In this document: positions 10,904 to 20,110 of the stretch, piece after piece | How the letters are laid out: each line of letters begins with the position of its first letter | Position numbering within the stretch: position 1 is the first letter of the stretch | Source: Sulfurovum sp. | Lineage (GTDB): Bacteria; Campylobacterota; Campylobacteria; Campylobacterales; Sulfurovaceae | Assembly (NCBI GenBank): GCA_027065815.1 | Contig: JAMONL010000018.1 | Location: 1 to 53,180, forward strand | DNA length: 53,180 nucleotides | Direction: 5' to 3' | Translations under genes and position numbers: made by a program | The notes under the pieces: generated by a model | What the model was told of the DNA's origin: nothing | Databases searched by the model: none | What the model saw: only the letters and a program-made list of their open reading frames with translations

Positions 10904-12532
10904 TCACAGCAATATTTGTATAATATTCAACACGAACATTACAATAAAGCCGACTTTATACACCATCTTCTCATTACGTTCAATAAAAGAGAGATTTTTG
11001 TCAAAATAGGGTTTGACCTTGCTTGGATTTTGTAATTCATAGAGCATTTCAGAGTAATTGTGGTAACGTTTGTCCGTGTCTGTCTCTATGGCTCTTAAAA
11101 TAATACTCTCCAACCAGTCGGGTATCTTAGCATTGAACTTTGTCGGATGTTTCGGTGTTTTATCGAAGGAGGGATTTTGGAAAGGTTCTATCTCTCCGAA
11201 AGGAAACTTGTGTGTCAAAGCTTCATAGAGTGTGACACCGATGGCGTAGACTTCTGTCTGTTCGGTGATCGGTGCGAGGTTAAAACGTTCCGGTGCCAGA
11301 TAAGATGGAGTACCTGCTCGTGTCACATCTGAATAGGCTTCGGTAATACTTCCAAAATCAACCATTTTGAATACAAATTTATCTTTTCGTTTGGTCACAA
11401 TGATATTTTCAGGTTTTACATCTCCATGGACAAGATCCAGCTTGGTCAGAAACTGGGACATTTTGAGCAGGAACTGTGCCAACTCTACACCCATGTCAAC
11501 TGTAAGCGGTTTTTTGACTATGAACTTCTTGAGAGAAATACCGTCGATATAAGACATAATGTAATAACGGTGGGTACGTTTTTTAGGGACGACCGCTTTA
11601 GGGAAAAAACCGGCTTTGAGACGTTTTGCCATCCAAACCTCTTTAACGAACATATCCAGGATCGTTTCATCTTCCAGTGCTTCTATAGGAGCAAATTTCA
11701 TGACATACTGTACCCCTTTGTTGACACAAAGCCAGGTACGATTATTCTGTATAAGTGGTTTAACAAGTTTGTATCCGTCAATGACATCTCCCACTTTGTA
11801 TTTTTCTTTTATGATCAAATTACTCTGTTTGAGTTTCAGTCTGGGATCAAGTTCCTTGATCTCTAAAATTACTGCAGTAGTGTCATCGGGCAATTTGTCA
11901 TTATATTTTCTACTGGCTTTTTTCACCAGAAATGATGCACCCATATGAAGTCCGTCTGCCAACTCTTCCTGCGAAAGTTCTGTATAGAGTCCATCAGAAC
12001 AGAGCAAGATCTTGTCTTTAGCCTGCAAATTATTTTCAAAATAATAAGGATCTACACTCTCTTCCAGTCCCATAGCAGCAGTGAGGACGGATTCCATCCC
12101 TTCTTCATCCATGGAGTGATCAGATGAAAGCTGTGCGAACTGTCCGTTACGACTCAGGTAAATACGGCTGTCACCCACATTGGCACCGAAAATCCTGTCT
12201 CCTTCAATGACCACAAGTGCCAGTGTCGTTACCAACTCTTCTCGCTCATAATCTTCCATCGATTCAAGATACAAAACCCTGTTGATGTTTTCAATGAAGT
12301 GCTTGATGGACTTTTCCATACTCCAGCTTTTTGGACGGTTCTTCAAAGAGTGTACTAAAAAATGAGACACACGTTTCGCAGCTTCTGCTCCCTGTAAAGC
12401 GGATCCTACACCATCACAGACCACTGCTACGGTAATGTTATCCATCACTTTGATCTCAAAAAAATCATCCCCTTTGAGCTGTGTACCTTTGGCAAGTGTA
12501 AAACCGGATGTTTCAATGTTCTGTTTTGACAT
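10904..12532 (-). CDS. PP2C phosphatase-Ser/Thr protein kinase fusion with C-terminal TM
   Basis: PP2C motifs (VVCDGVGSALQGAEAAKRVS, GANVGDSRIYL, LLCSDGLYTEL, DDTTAVILE); kinase motifs LVHGDVKPENIIV, MVDFGS, AGTPSYLAPERF; C-terminal hydrophobic helix; start at 12532 has a GAAGG RBS. Confidence 0.92.
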   Translation of the reverse strand: MSKQNIETSGFTLAKGTQLKGDDFFEIKVMDNITVAVVCDGVGSALQGAEAAKRVSHFLVHSLKNRPKSWSMEKSIKHFIENINRVLYLESMEDYEREELVTTLALVVIEGDRIFGANVGDSRIYLSRNGQFAQLSSDHSMDEEGMESVLTAAMGLEESVDPYYFENNLQAKDKILLCSDGLYTELSQEELADGLHMGASFLVKKASRKYNDKLPDDTTAVILEIKELDPRLKLKQSNLIIKEKYKVGDVIDGYKLVKPLIQNNRTWLCVNKGVQYVMKFAPIEALEDETILDMFVKEVWMAKRLKAGFFPKAVVPKKRTHRYYIMSYIDGISLKKFIVKKPLTVDMGVELAQFLLKMSQFLTKLDLVHGDVKPENIIVTKRKDKFVFKMVDFGSITEAYSDVTRAGTPSYLAPERFNLAPITEQTEVYAIGVTLYEALTHKFPFGEIEPFQNPSFDKTPKHPTKFNAKIPDWLESIILRAIETDTDKRYHNYSEMLYELQNPSKVKPYFDKNLSFIERNEKMVYKVGFIVMFVLNIIQILL

Positions 12533-12610
12533 GTAACGGACCTTCATTCTTATTCAGAGTGTTCTATAAATGATTATAGCATTTGCTTTATCAAATTAAA
12601 CGGAGGAGAT

Positions 12611-12627
12611 TGATTAAAAAATATACA
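12611..12627. promoter_or_regulatory. Degenerate member of TGATTA-N5-TAATCA palindrome, between divergent kinase and focA
   Basis: TGATTAAAAAATATACA; TATAAT at 12659-12664 (+) and 12578-12573 (-) give centre-to--10 spacings of 40 and 41 bp. Confidence 0.6.
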
Positions 12628-12696
12628 GTAAATTGACTATAAAATATATTTTTCTTACTATAATTGATATAAAATTTTTAAAAAGGAGACAGTTAA

Positions 12697-13488
12697 ATGA
12701 GTTATATTAAACCCGAAGTGGTTGTAGACAACATGATCGCTGCAGGAGAGTATAAAGCAGGATTAGGGGTAAAAGATATTCTTATTCGTGGAGGGCTTTC
12801 AGGTGCATTACTCGGTTTTGCAACAACACTGGCACTCGTCACAACAACACAGACACATACACCCATCGTAGGTGCATTGGTTTTTCCTGTAGGATTTGTT
12901 ATGATCATACTTTTAGGACTTGAATTGGTTACAGGAAGTTTTGCACTTCTGACCACGACATTCCTGGATAAAAAACTGGGTTTAAAAAAACTGGCGATCA
13001 ATTGGGGTCTTGTTTTTGTTGCCAACCTTTTGGGTAGTCTCTTTTATGCCTGGATGTACGTAATGGTCGCTACCAAATTCGGTCATGTCGACTCCACACC
13101 GGTCATCGAGCTGATCAAAAAGATCGCTGAGGGTAAAACCATTGGATATCAGCATCTTGGTATTGACGGGATCTATACCGTATTTTTCAAAGCGATCTTC
13201 TGTAACTGGATGGTGACACTCGGTGCAGTCATGGCTCTGACATCTACCTCTACAAGCGGAAAGATCCTTGCTATGTGGCTACCTATCCTGACTTTTTTCG
13301 GTCAAGGATTTGAACACGCTGTCGTCAATATGTTCGTTATCCCTGCAGGTATTATGTTGGGTGCAAATGTCACTGTAGCTGACTGGTGGTTATGGAACCA
13401 GATTCCTGTGACCCTGGGGAACATCGTTGGTGGTGCTGTCTTTACAGGTATGGCACTCTACTTTACACACAGAAGTACCCAAAAATAA
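12697..13488 (+). CDS. Formate/nitrite transporter family protein (FocA/NirC type)
   Basis: LLGLELVTGSFALLTTTFLDKKLG, CNWMVTLGAVMALTSTSTSGKILAMWLPI. Confidence 0.92.
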   Translation: MSYIKPEVVVDNMIAAGEYKAGLGVKDILIRGGLSGALLGFATTLALVTTTQTHTPIVGALVFPVGFVMIILLGLELVTGSFALLTTTFLDKKLGLKKLAINWGLVFVANLLGSLFYAWMYVMVATKFGHVDSTPVIELIKKIAEGKTIGYQHLGIDGIYTVFFKAIFCNWMVTLGAVMALTSTSTSGKILAMWLPILTFFGQGFEHAVVNMFVIPAGIMLGANVTVADWWLWNQIPVTLGNIVGGAVFTGMALYFTHRSTQK

Positions 13489-13560
13489 TTCGTTCCCTCT
13501 CATTTTCAGGCTTTCAATGCCTGAGAGTGACTTTTCCCCCTTCCCCTTTTCTTATTCTAT

Positions 13561-13756
13561 CCAAGATACATTATCCATTTCTCACATTTGTTTTATGCAA
13601 TATTTTTGGTGTTGTGAGGGCACAACACCCTACAGCAATTTGAATTTTCATACAATCCAGTATTTGTAGGGTGTTGTCCCCCGACAACACCAGCACCCCA
13701 AGCGGAAACCACAATCCAACATAGACACAAGAAATTTCATCCAGGATACATTATCC
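13561..13756. repeat. Direct repeat pair flanking the REPIN-like element
   Basis: CCAAGATACATTATCC at 13561-13576 and CCAGGATACATTATCC at 13741-13756, offset exactly 180 bp. Confidence 0.7.
13608..13691. repeat. REPIN-like pair of inverted hairpin units
   Basis: GGTGTTGTGAGGGCACAACACC-CTACA (13608-13634) and TGTAG-GGTGTTGTCCCCCGACAACACC (13665-13691) are near-perfect reverse complements and each folds into a 9-bp stem. Confidence 0.75.
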
Positions 13757-13858
13757 GTCGGCAGTTTGAATTTTGATTAAGAAGGAAGGAGATAGAACTG
13801 AAAAAAGTAAGAGGGAACTCACCCCGCGTGATCGCAGAGCAAGGTTTAAACCTAAAGT

Positions 13859-15139
13859 TTAGATGATACCGCCAGAGTTCACACCCCAGGTTGTTCTCCA
13901 TCTTGTCTTGACAAAGCTGAGTCCAAGGATTGCTACAAGTACCACTCCTGCAAAGATCATAAATCCGGCAGAGTAACCGTCAAAGGCACCTTTTGACCAC
14001 CCCAGTGTCTTAATGAGTGCTGTACCGCCAAGACCGCCTGCACATCCGACAATGCCAGTCATGATACCAATATCTTTTCCAAAACGCTGTGGTACCAGCT
14101 GGAAGACAGAACCATTTGCCATACCAAGGCTTGCCATGATCAAAAAGAGTACCACAATAGCAACAAAGAAAGGCAATTCAACCAAAGCAGTCAAAGCTAC
14201 CAATACTGCAACAGAACCATAAAAGAAATAGAGTGCTTTAACCCCGCCTATCCTGTCAGCAATAGTACCACCCACAGGTCTTAGCACTGCACCGGCAAAG
14301 ATAGTCAATGCACCAAAATATCCGGCAATGACTTTTACATTTGGTTCATTCAGAACATTGATACCGAACGCTGACATATCTGCCTGATAGGTGTTCATCA
14401 GATACACTTTCATATATCCTGCAAATCCTACGAATCCTCCAAATGAGATAGCATAGAAGAGGTTGAACCACCATGTATCTTTATCTCTTAGCAGTTTGAG
14501 ATAGTCAGCAACTTTTTTAGGTCTTGCTTTATAGACAGATTCCGGTGCATTCTTTGCTAAAAACAGATAAGCGATAAATACAGCGATAGCCATGACTGCC
14601 CCGACACCAAATACGGCTTCCCAGCCCCATTTTTCAGCGATCTTCGGAGCAAAGATAAAGTCCAGGACCACACCAATGTTACCTGCACCGGCAATTCCAA
14701 GTACCACTCCCTGGAGTTTAGGCGGGTACCATTGTCCAGCCTGCGGAAGCGCTACAGCGAATGACGCACCGGCAAATCCAAGCCCGAGTGCAACAATAAG
14801 CAGCTGATCATACGTTATGGATCCACCCTGCATATAGGCAAGAAGCAAAGAAGCGATCACAATAGCCTGAGCGATCAACGCTGTAAGTTTTGGCCCGATC
14901 TTATCGACACTGAAACCAAGTACGATACGTAAAATAGCCCCAGAAAGAATAGGAAGAGAAAGCAGTGTCGCTTTCTGACCCGCAGTAATGATCTCTCCGT
15001 GAAGTGCCAGTGCCTCTGCAATCTCTGTTGAGAGTGGACCGAGCATGGTCCATACCATAAAACTCATATCGAAATATAAAAAAGCCATAAACAGGGTTGG
15101 AAAATGCCCCTGTCCCTTTAATGCTTTAAATCCTGCCAT
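13859..15139 (-). CDS. NarK/NasA-type MFS nitrate/nitrite transporter
   Basis: 12-TM MFS, FGFVGFAGYMKVYLMNTYQ, LRPVGGTIADRIGG; start at MAGFKALKG with AGGAGA RBS rather than the ORF-track start. Confidence 0.9.
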   Translation of the reverse strand: MAGFKALKGQGHFPTLFMAFLYFDMSFMVWTMLGPLSTEIAEALALHGEIITAGQKATLLSLPILSGAILRIVLGFSVDKIGPKLTALIAQAIVIASLLLAYMQGGSITYDQLLIVALGLGFAGASFAVALPQAGQWYPPKLQGVVLGIAGAGNIGVVLDFIFAPKIAEKWGWEAVFGVGAVMAIAVFIAYLFLAKNAPESVYKARPKKVADYLKLLRDKDTWWFNLFYAISFGGFVGFAGYMKVYLMNTYQADMSAFGINVLNEPNVKVIAGYFGALTIFAGAVLRPVGGTIADRIGGVKALYFFYGSVAVLVALTALVELPFFVAIVVLFLIMASLGMANGSVFQLVPQRFGKDIGIMTGIVGCAGGLGGTALIKTLGWSKGAFDGYSAGFMIFAGVVLVAILGLSFVKTRWRTTWGVNSGGII

Positions 15140-15211
15140 TGTGTTCTCCTGTAAAAGTATAATGAATTGAAGAATTATACAGTAAATATATAGCAATCAT
15201 AACTTATCATA

Positions 15212-15228
15212 TGATTATTTTTTAATCA
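15212..15228. promoter_or_regulatory. TGATTA-N5-TAATCA palindrome, narK-proximal
   Basis: TGATTATTTTTTAATCA; minus-strand TATAAT at 15179-15174, 41 bp from centre. Confidence 0.75.
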
Positions 15229-15288
15229 GTTAAACTAAAGCATCTACAGTCACTATCTAGTTTAATGGGTAGAATAAAGCAATACCAT

Positions 15289-15305
15289 TGATTAAAAATT
15301 AATCA
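15289..15305. promoter_or_regulatory. TGATTA-N5-TAATCA palindrome, nirA-proximal
   Basis: TGATTAAAAATTAATCA; TATAAT at 15337-15342, 40 bp from centre. Confidence 0.75.
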
Positions 15306-15380
15306 ATTATTTTTCTCTAGTTTACATTTGCTTTGCTATAATAAAAACAATTATCTTATATCTGGAGAAACAGTTTTATA

Positions 15381-17300
15381 ATGGAAGCCTTACAAAAAGC
15401 ATTAGAAGCAAGAAGTAAAAAAGTCAATAAAATAGAAGAAACAAAAGCACTCAAAGCACCTATGGATGTGCATGCAAAATTGACAGAGATCGCAGCAGCC
15501 GGATATGATGGCTTGGCAAAAGAGGATTCTGCCTACTTTTTAAAGTGTTTTGGGCTCTTTGACAAAGGTGAGGACTTTATGCTCAGAGTACGTATTCCTG
15601 CCGGTCAGATCAGCAATGCACAAGCCGTTCGTATTGGTGAACTTGCAGAAAAATATGGAAATGACTACATCGATATTACCACCAGAATGCAAGTAGAGCT
15701 TCGCTATCTGCAAATTGAAAACATTGCCAAGGTACTTGAAGCGTTAAAAGAGGTAGGTCTTTCTACTTTCCAGACAGGGGTAGACAATCCTCGTAACATT
15801 GTGACTGACCCACTGGATTCTGTTGCTTATGACACGATCATAGAAACAAAACCTATTATTGACGAAATGCAGACTGTTTTTGCAGAAAACCCAGAATGGA
15901 TCTCTGTACTTCCACGTAAATTCAATACAGGTATACTGGGTTCTCTCTCCAACTCCTGTAACATCTTCGGACATGACTGCTGCTTTGTCCTTGCCAATAA
16001 AGAAGGAGAATTCGGCTTTAATATTTATCTGGGTGCCCGTGTGGGTATACAGGCAAGAGATGCCAACCTCTTTGTAGGTATTGATGAAGTCCCTCTCTTT
16101 TTCAAAGCCCTTCTCAGTGTTTTCAAGATCTATGGATACCGTGACAACAGAAACAAGAACAGACTGCATTTCCTCTTACAGGATGTAGGCATAAAAACGT
16201 TTGTAGATGCAGTAAAACAGGAAGCAGGCCTGGACTTTGCCCCTGCAGGTATGACAATGGTACAGTCCCAGAACATTGCACTTGGTGCCAACAAAGTACT
16301 ACAGAGAGACGGGAAATTTGCCCACAAGACCATTGTACCTTCAGGGATATTCTCAGGAACAGACCTCATTGCCCTTGCCAAAGAGGCGCAGAACTTTGCA
16401 TCAGGTGATCTCAGGTTTACCTACGATCAGAATATCTATGTGATCAATATACCTAAAGAGGATATTGCTGCATTTGAAGCCAGTAGCATCATAGAAAAAT
16501 ATGCGCAGTACAATAACCTGTATTTTAATGACATGATCGCCTGTGCAGGAACAGCAACCTGTACTTTCGCTGTTATACCGAACAAACCAGATGCCATAGA
16601 ACTGGCACACTTCCTCAACTCTGAAGTAGCCATTGAGAATGCAAATGTACGCATGAACTGGTCTGCCTGTCCAAAAGGCTGTGGTGTACATGGTATTGCC
16701 GATATCGGTTTTGAAGGGTGTAAAGCCAAAGATTCTGAGGGGAACCGTGTGGATGGTGTACATATTTTCGTTGGAGGAAAGATCACAAGAGAAGCCAAAG
16801 AAGCACATATACTACACAAGTCCCTTCCGCTTTCAGAGGCAAAGCATCATGTCAAGTACTTACTGAAAAGTTATGCCGACAATAAACACAGAGCAGAAAC
16901 ATACGAAGCATTTGATGATCGTTTTTTAAGTCAGAACTACTCCTTTCAGGCGCTCTCATTCTATACGAAGATCAACTATGTACTCAATGAGAAACTGGGA
17001 ATGGATATAACATTTGAACTTGAGAAAGAACCTCAGTCTTCAAAAAGAGAAGAGTACGAACTCTTTGCTTTCGGACTTAAACTCTTTAAGCTGCTTACAG
17101 GTGAAAAACGTTTTCAGGGTGTGGTAGGCTTGGTTCCGACACTGGTAAGACCAAGAAAGATAAAACGTAATGAAGTCACAAAAATTAACCCGAAAGTACC
17201 TGAAAAACTCTCTGAGGTCATCTACAATATGACCCATGAAAATAAAAATGAGAGAGCACAGGTCTTCTCTGAACTCCTTGTAGCACTTAAAGAAGTCTAA
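15381..17300 (+). CDS. nirA: Ferredoxin-type nitrite/sulfite reductase haemoprotein with extra C-terminal domain
   Basis: Sirohaem/4Fe-4S motifs NSCNIFGHDC, MIACAGTATC, SACPKGCGVHGIADIGFEGC; last ~81 aa not typical of the family. Confidence 0.88.
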   Translation: MEALQKALEARSKKVNKIEETKALKAPMDVHAKLTEIAAAGYDGLAKEDSAYFLKCFGLFDKGEDFMLRVRIPAGQISNAQAVRIGELAEKYGNDYIDITTRMQVELRYLQIENIAKVLEALKEVGLSTFQTGVDNPRNIVTDPLDSVAYDTIIETKPIIDEMQTVFAENPEWISVLPRKFNTGILGSLSNSCNIFGHDCCFVLANKEGEFGFNIYLGARVGIQARDANLFVGIDEVPLFFKALLSVFKIYGYRDNRNKNRLHFLLQDVGIKTFVDAVKQEAGLDFAPAGMTMVQSQNIALGANKVLQRDGKFAHKTIVPSGIFSGTDLIALAKEAQNFASGDLRFTYDQNIYVINIPKEDIAAFEASSIIEKYAQYNNLYFNDMIACAGTATCTFAVIPNKPDAIELAHFLNSEVAIENANVRMNWSACPKGCGVHGIADIGFEGCKAKDSEGNRVDGVHIFVGGKITREAKEAHILHKSLPLSEAKHHVKYLLKSYADNKHRAETYEAFDDRFLSQNYSFQALSFYTKINYVLNEKLGMDITFELEKEPQSSKREEYELFAFGLKLFKLLTGEKRFQGVVGLVPTLVRPRKIKRNEVTKINPKVPEKLSEVIYNMTHENKNERAQVFSELLVALKEV

Positions 17301-17302
17301 GC

Positions 17303-18910
17303 ATGGCCGTTGAACCTTTAACGAAACATACCCCTTTAGAGAGTTTCATCAACCATAAGAACAATACAGGTATGCAATGCGGGAACTACAGCATAGATAT
17401 CCCCGATCTAAAACCCGGAGAACAGTACCGTTTTCACTTCGATGCCACTGCCTGCGTAGGCTGTCACTGCTGTGAAGTAGCCTGTAACGAGCAGAATGCC
17501 AATCCCGATGACATCAAATGGCGCCGTGTCGGAGAAATGGAAATGGGTGAATTTCCGGACACACTGCAACTCTTCAACTCGATGAGCTGTAACCACTGTA
17601 TTGAACCGGAATGTCTCATCGGCTGTCCGACAGAGTCTTACATCAAACTTGACAACGGTATTGTCTGGCATGATGACCCAAGCTGTATCGGTTGCCAGTA
17701 CTGTACCTGGAACTGCCCTTATGAAGTCCCTGTTTTCAATCCTGACAGAGGCATTGTGACCAAGTGCCATATGTGTGTGGACAAACTGGAAGTAGGTCAG
17801 ACACCGGCATGTGTACAGGCTTGTCCCGGCGGTGCTATTGAAATTGAAACAGTCAATATTGAACAGTGGCTGGCTGAAGATATGGCAAAAGAAGGGGTCG
17901 CACCCCATCTTCCCAATATTGATATCACCAAACCGACCACACGATATACACTTCCCGAACTCAAAGAGGGAGAAGAGATCCGTCCGGCAGATGAACATTT
18001 ACTCAAGCCTGCCCATCCGGAACTGCCGCTTGTGTTTATGACCGTACTTACACAAGTCTCCCTTGGCGCATTTTTTGCACTCTTTTTAGGACAATTCCTC
18101 TTCAGTTTGGGCTTTCATCTGCCTGAGCCAAATCTGGCAATGGCGATCTTGGCATTTTTGCCTGCCGCCATTGGCCTGCCACTCTCAGCACTTCATCTGG
18201 GAAGACCCATTAAAGCCATGTCAGCGATGAAGAACTGGAGAACTTCCTGGCTCTCACGTGAAGCGATCGCCTTGGGAGCCTATACCGGTCTGGCGACGCT
18301 GGTAGCCGGATTGTACTTCCTTGCCATTAAAGGTTTTGCCCTGCTTTTTATTGAAGCACTCACGCTTGCTGTTGGTATTTTCGGTATTTATGCACAGTCC
18401 ATGATCTATCGGATCAAAGCCCGTCCGGCCTGGAACAGAAAATCTACCACTAAACGCTTTTTTGGTTCAGGCTACATCGGTTTCCTGCTCATTGCCACGG
18501 CTCTGCTCATAGCAAACGGAACACAGGGTGTCATGGTACTTTTAGCCATTACCCTGTTAGCAGGTATGGGTCAGGTTCTGGTTATATTTGAAGAGGTGAT
18601 GTTTTACCGGCATCTTGACAAAGAAGATCCCCTCTACTACCAATACAACAGAAGCCGTATACTGCTTCAGGAACATTTTGCCACTGTTAAAAAATTCAGG
18701 GTCTACTCTTTGATACTGTTTGCTTTACTCTTACCTCTTTTGGCTATTTTGTTCACGGCAAGCGGTTTGGTAGGATTGGCCATTGCCACACTCATACTGG
18801 CAACACTGGGTGCATTTGTCTCTGAATTAAGCGGACGTTATCTCTTTTACCGAACAGTCGTACCTTTGGGATTGGCAGGAAATTTCTTTGCGGGTAACCA
18901 AAGACATTAA
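17303..18910 (+). CDS. DmsB-like 4Fe-4S ferredoxin fused to DmsC-like membrane anchor
   Basis: CVGCHCCEVAC, CNHCIEPECLIGCP, CIGCQYCTWNCPYEVP, CHMCVDKLEVGQTPACVQACP followed by 8 or so TM helices (LSALHLGRPIKAMSAMKNWRTSWLSREAI). Confidence 0.9.
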   Translation: MAVEPLTKHTPLESFINHKNNTGMQCGNYSIDIPDLKPGEQYRFHFDATACVGCHCCEVACNEQNANPDDIKWRRVGEMEMGEFPDTLQLFNSMSCNHCIEPECLIGCPTESYIKLDNGIVWHDDPSCIGCQYCTWNCPYEVPVFNPDRGIVTKCHMCVDKLEVGQTPACVQACPGGAIEIETVNIEQWLAEDMAKEGVAPHLPNIDITKPTTRYTLPELKEGEEIRPADEHLLKPAHPELPLVFMTVLTQVSLGAFFALFLGQFLFSLGFHLPEPNLAMAILAFLPAAIGLPLSALHLGRPIKAMSAMKNWRTSWLSREAIALGAYTGLATLVAGLYFLAIKGFALLFIEALTLAVGIFGIYAQSMIYRIKARPAWNRKSTTKRFFGSGYIGFLLIATALLIANGTQGVMVLLAITLLAGMGQVLVIFEEVMFYRHLDKEDPLYYQYNRSRILLQEHFATVKKFRVYSLILFALLLPLLAILFTASGLVGLAIATLILATLGAFVSELSGRYLFYRTVVPLGLAGNFFAGNQRH

Positions 18911-18955
18911 AAAAACTTCTAATCTGTTCCTTATCCAATGATATGGAAACAGCTA

Positions 18956-19894
18956 TCATTGAGCATGGAATATAATAAATTCTCTCGAATAAGTTTCTCT
19001 GGTATGATTACTTTTTTTATCTTCTACAGGCGTATCCTGTTTTTTGATCGCTTCGGCAACTTCAACAAAAGAGACTATTTTTGCAATATCTGACAAAGCT
19101 TTTGCACGGGCAACTTCCATACTTGATTTAATGGTAGATATCTCTGCTCTTGCTTGGGCTTTGATCTCCTCCAAGGTCAGATCTTTGTATTTTTCTTTCA
19201 GTGACAATTCCACATTTTCATCAATGAGTGCTTTGGCTATTGTAACATTTGAAACTGCTTCAGTAATTTCAACGGCAGACACTGATTCTGCTATTTTGAC
19301 TGCAGATCTGTTTTTAGCTATTGTCAGTGCTGTTGCATTATCTACAGTATTCGGTTTCTCTTTCATTTTACTCATTTCAACATGCCTGCTTGCATCAATG
19401 ATGTTCTTTGCCGCCTTTGCCTTTGCAATTTCAACTGTAGAAACTGCGTTTGCTATCTTTTTCGCACTCAAAGCTTTTTCTTCTTCTATCTGCTCAGGAG
19501 TGGCTTGACTCGACTCCAACCCTTCTACTTTGACAAGGGCTTTAATGATCTTGTCTTTTGCCTGTATCTTGGCTATCTCTACTTTTGCTACAGATTGTGA
19601 TATATGTCCAATAGCATGTGATTCTGCAATTTTGGTTTCTGTACTCTTTTGGTTTTTTGTATTCTCCGGGGGTTTTATATTCTTTTGGATTTCCTCTTCA
19701 TTTTCTCTTTCGACACGTGCATTGTCAATCTCTTTAACCGTATCTCGAAGTTCATCTATCGTAGTTTGGCGTGCCTGAATCGCTTCATTAAACGACTGTA
19801 ATATCTCATTTCTTACCTGATCACGTGTATCTTCTGCCTGTATCTGAGAAAAAGTACATGCCATAAGAGGCAATATCAGTATCATTTTATTCAT
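18956..19894 (-). CDS. Hypothetical secreted Ala/Ile/Val/Glu-rich repeat protein
   Basis: Signal peptide; recurring (A)VSxVEIAKAxA units. Confidence 0.7.
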   Translation of the reverse strand: MNKMILILPLMACTFSQIQAEDTRDQVRNEILQSFNEAIQARQTTIDELRDTVKEIDNARVERENEEEIQKNIKPPENTKNQKSTETKIAESHAIGHISQSVAKVEIAKIQAKDKIIKALVKVEGLESSQATPEQIEEEKALSAKKIANAVSTVEIAKAKAAKNIIDASRHVEMSKMKEKPNTVDNATALTIAKNRSAVKIAESVSAVEITEAVSNVTIAKALIDENVELSLKEKYKDLTLEEIKAQARAEISTIKSSMEVARAKALSDIAKIVSFVEVAEAIKKQDTPVEDKKSNHTRETYSREFIIFHAQ

Positions 19895-20093
19895 AAATAT
19901 TCCTTTTTTTAAATCATTCTAAATTATTATATAATAACTTATCTGCCAGTTTAATGAAATGAAGCTTTTGTCATCAAGGAAAATAAGGTCAAGAGAAAAA
20001 AACAGGGATCAATAAATCATTTCATGATCCTCCATATGCCTATTGTATATTACGTATGATAAATCGTAACTAATATTTTTATCCATCCCATAT

Positions 20094-20110
20094 TGCCTAT
20101 AAAATGTACA
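20094..20110. promoter_or_regulatory. Degenerate palindrome at the regulon's expected position upstream of narB
   Basis: TGCCTATAAAATGTACA; 7/12 half-site positions match; TATAAT at 20142-20147 is 40 bp from centre. Confidence 0.4.

Noticed and set aside
13386-13669. Small ORFs across the focA 3' end and repeat region
   Set aside because: They overlap the focA coding region and the hairpin repeats; no RBS.
15212-15305. FNR/CRP sites for the palindromes
   Set aside because: TTGAT...ATCAA is present, but the arms are 9 bp apart instead of 4 and the centre is near -52 rather than -41.5.
17408-17998. 196-aa minus-strand ORF inside the DmsBC fusion
   Set aside because: Mirror of the Cys-rich ferredoxin region; not a credible protein.
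19044-19508. 154-aa plus-strand ORF opposite the repeat protein
   Set aside because: Ser/Ala-rich antisense of the repeat units; only the minus frame has a signal peptide and a coherent repeat.
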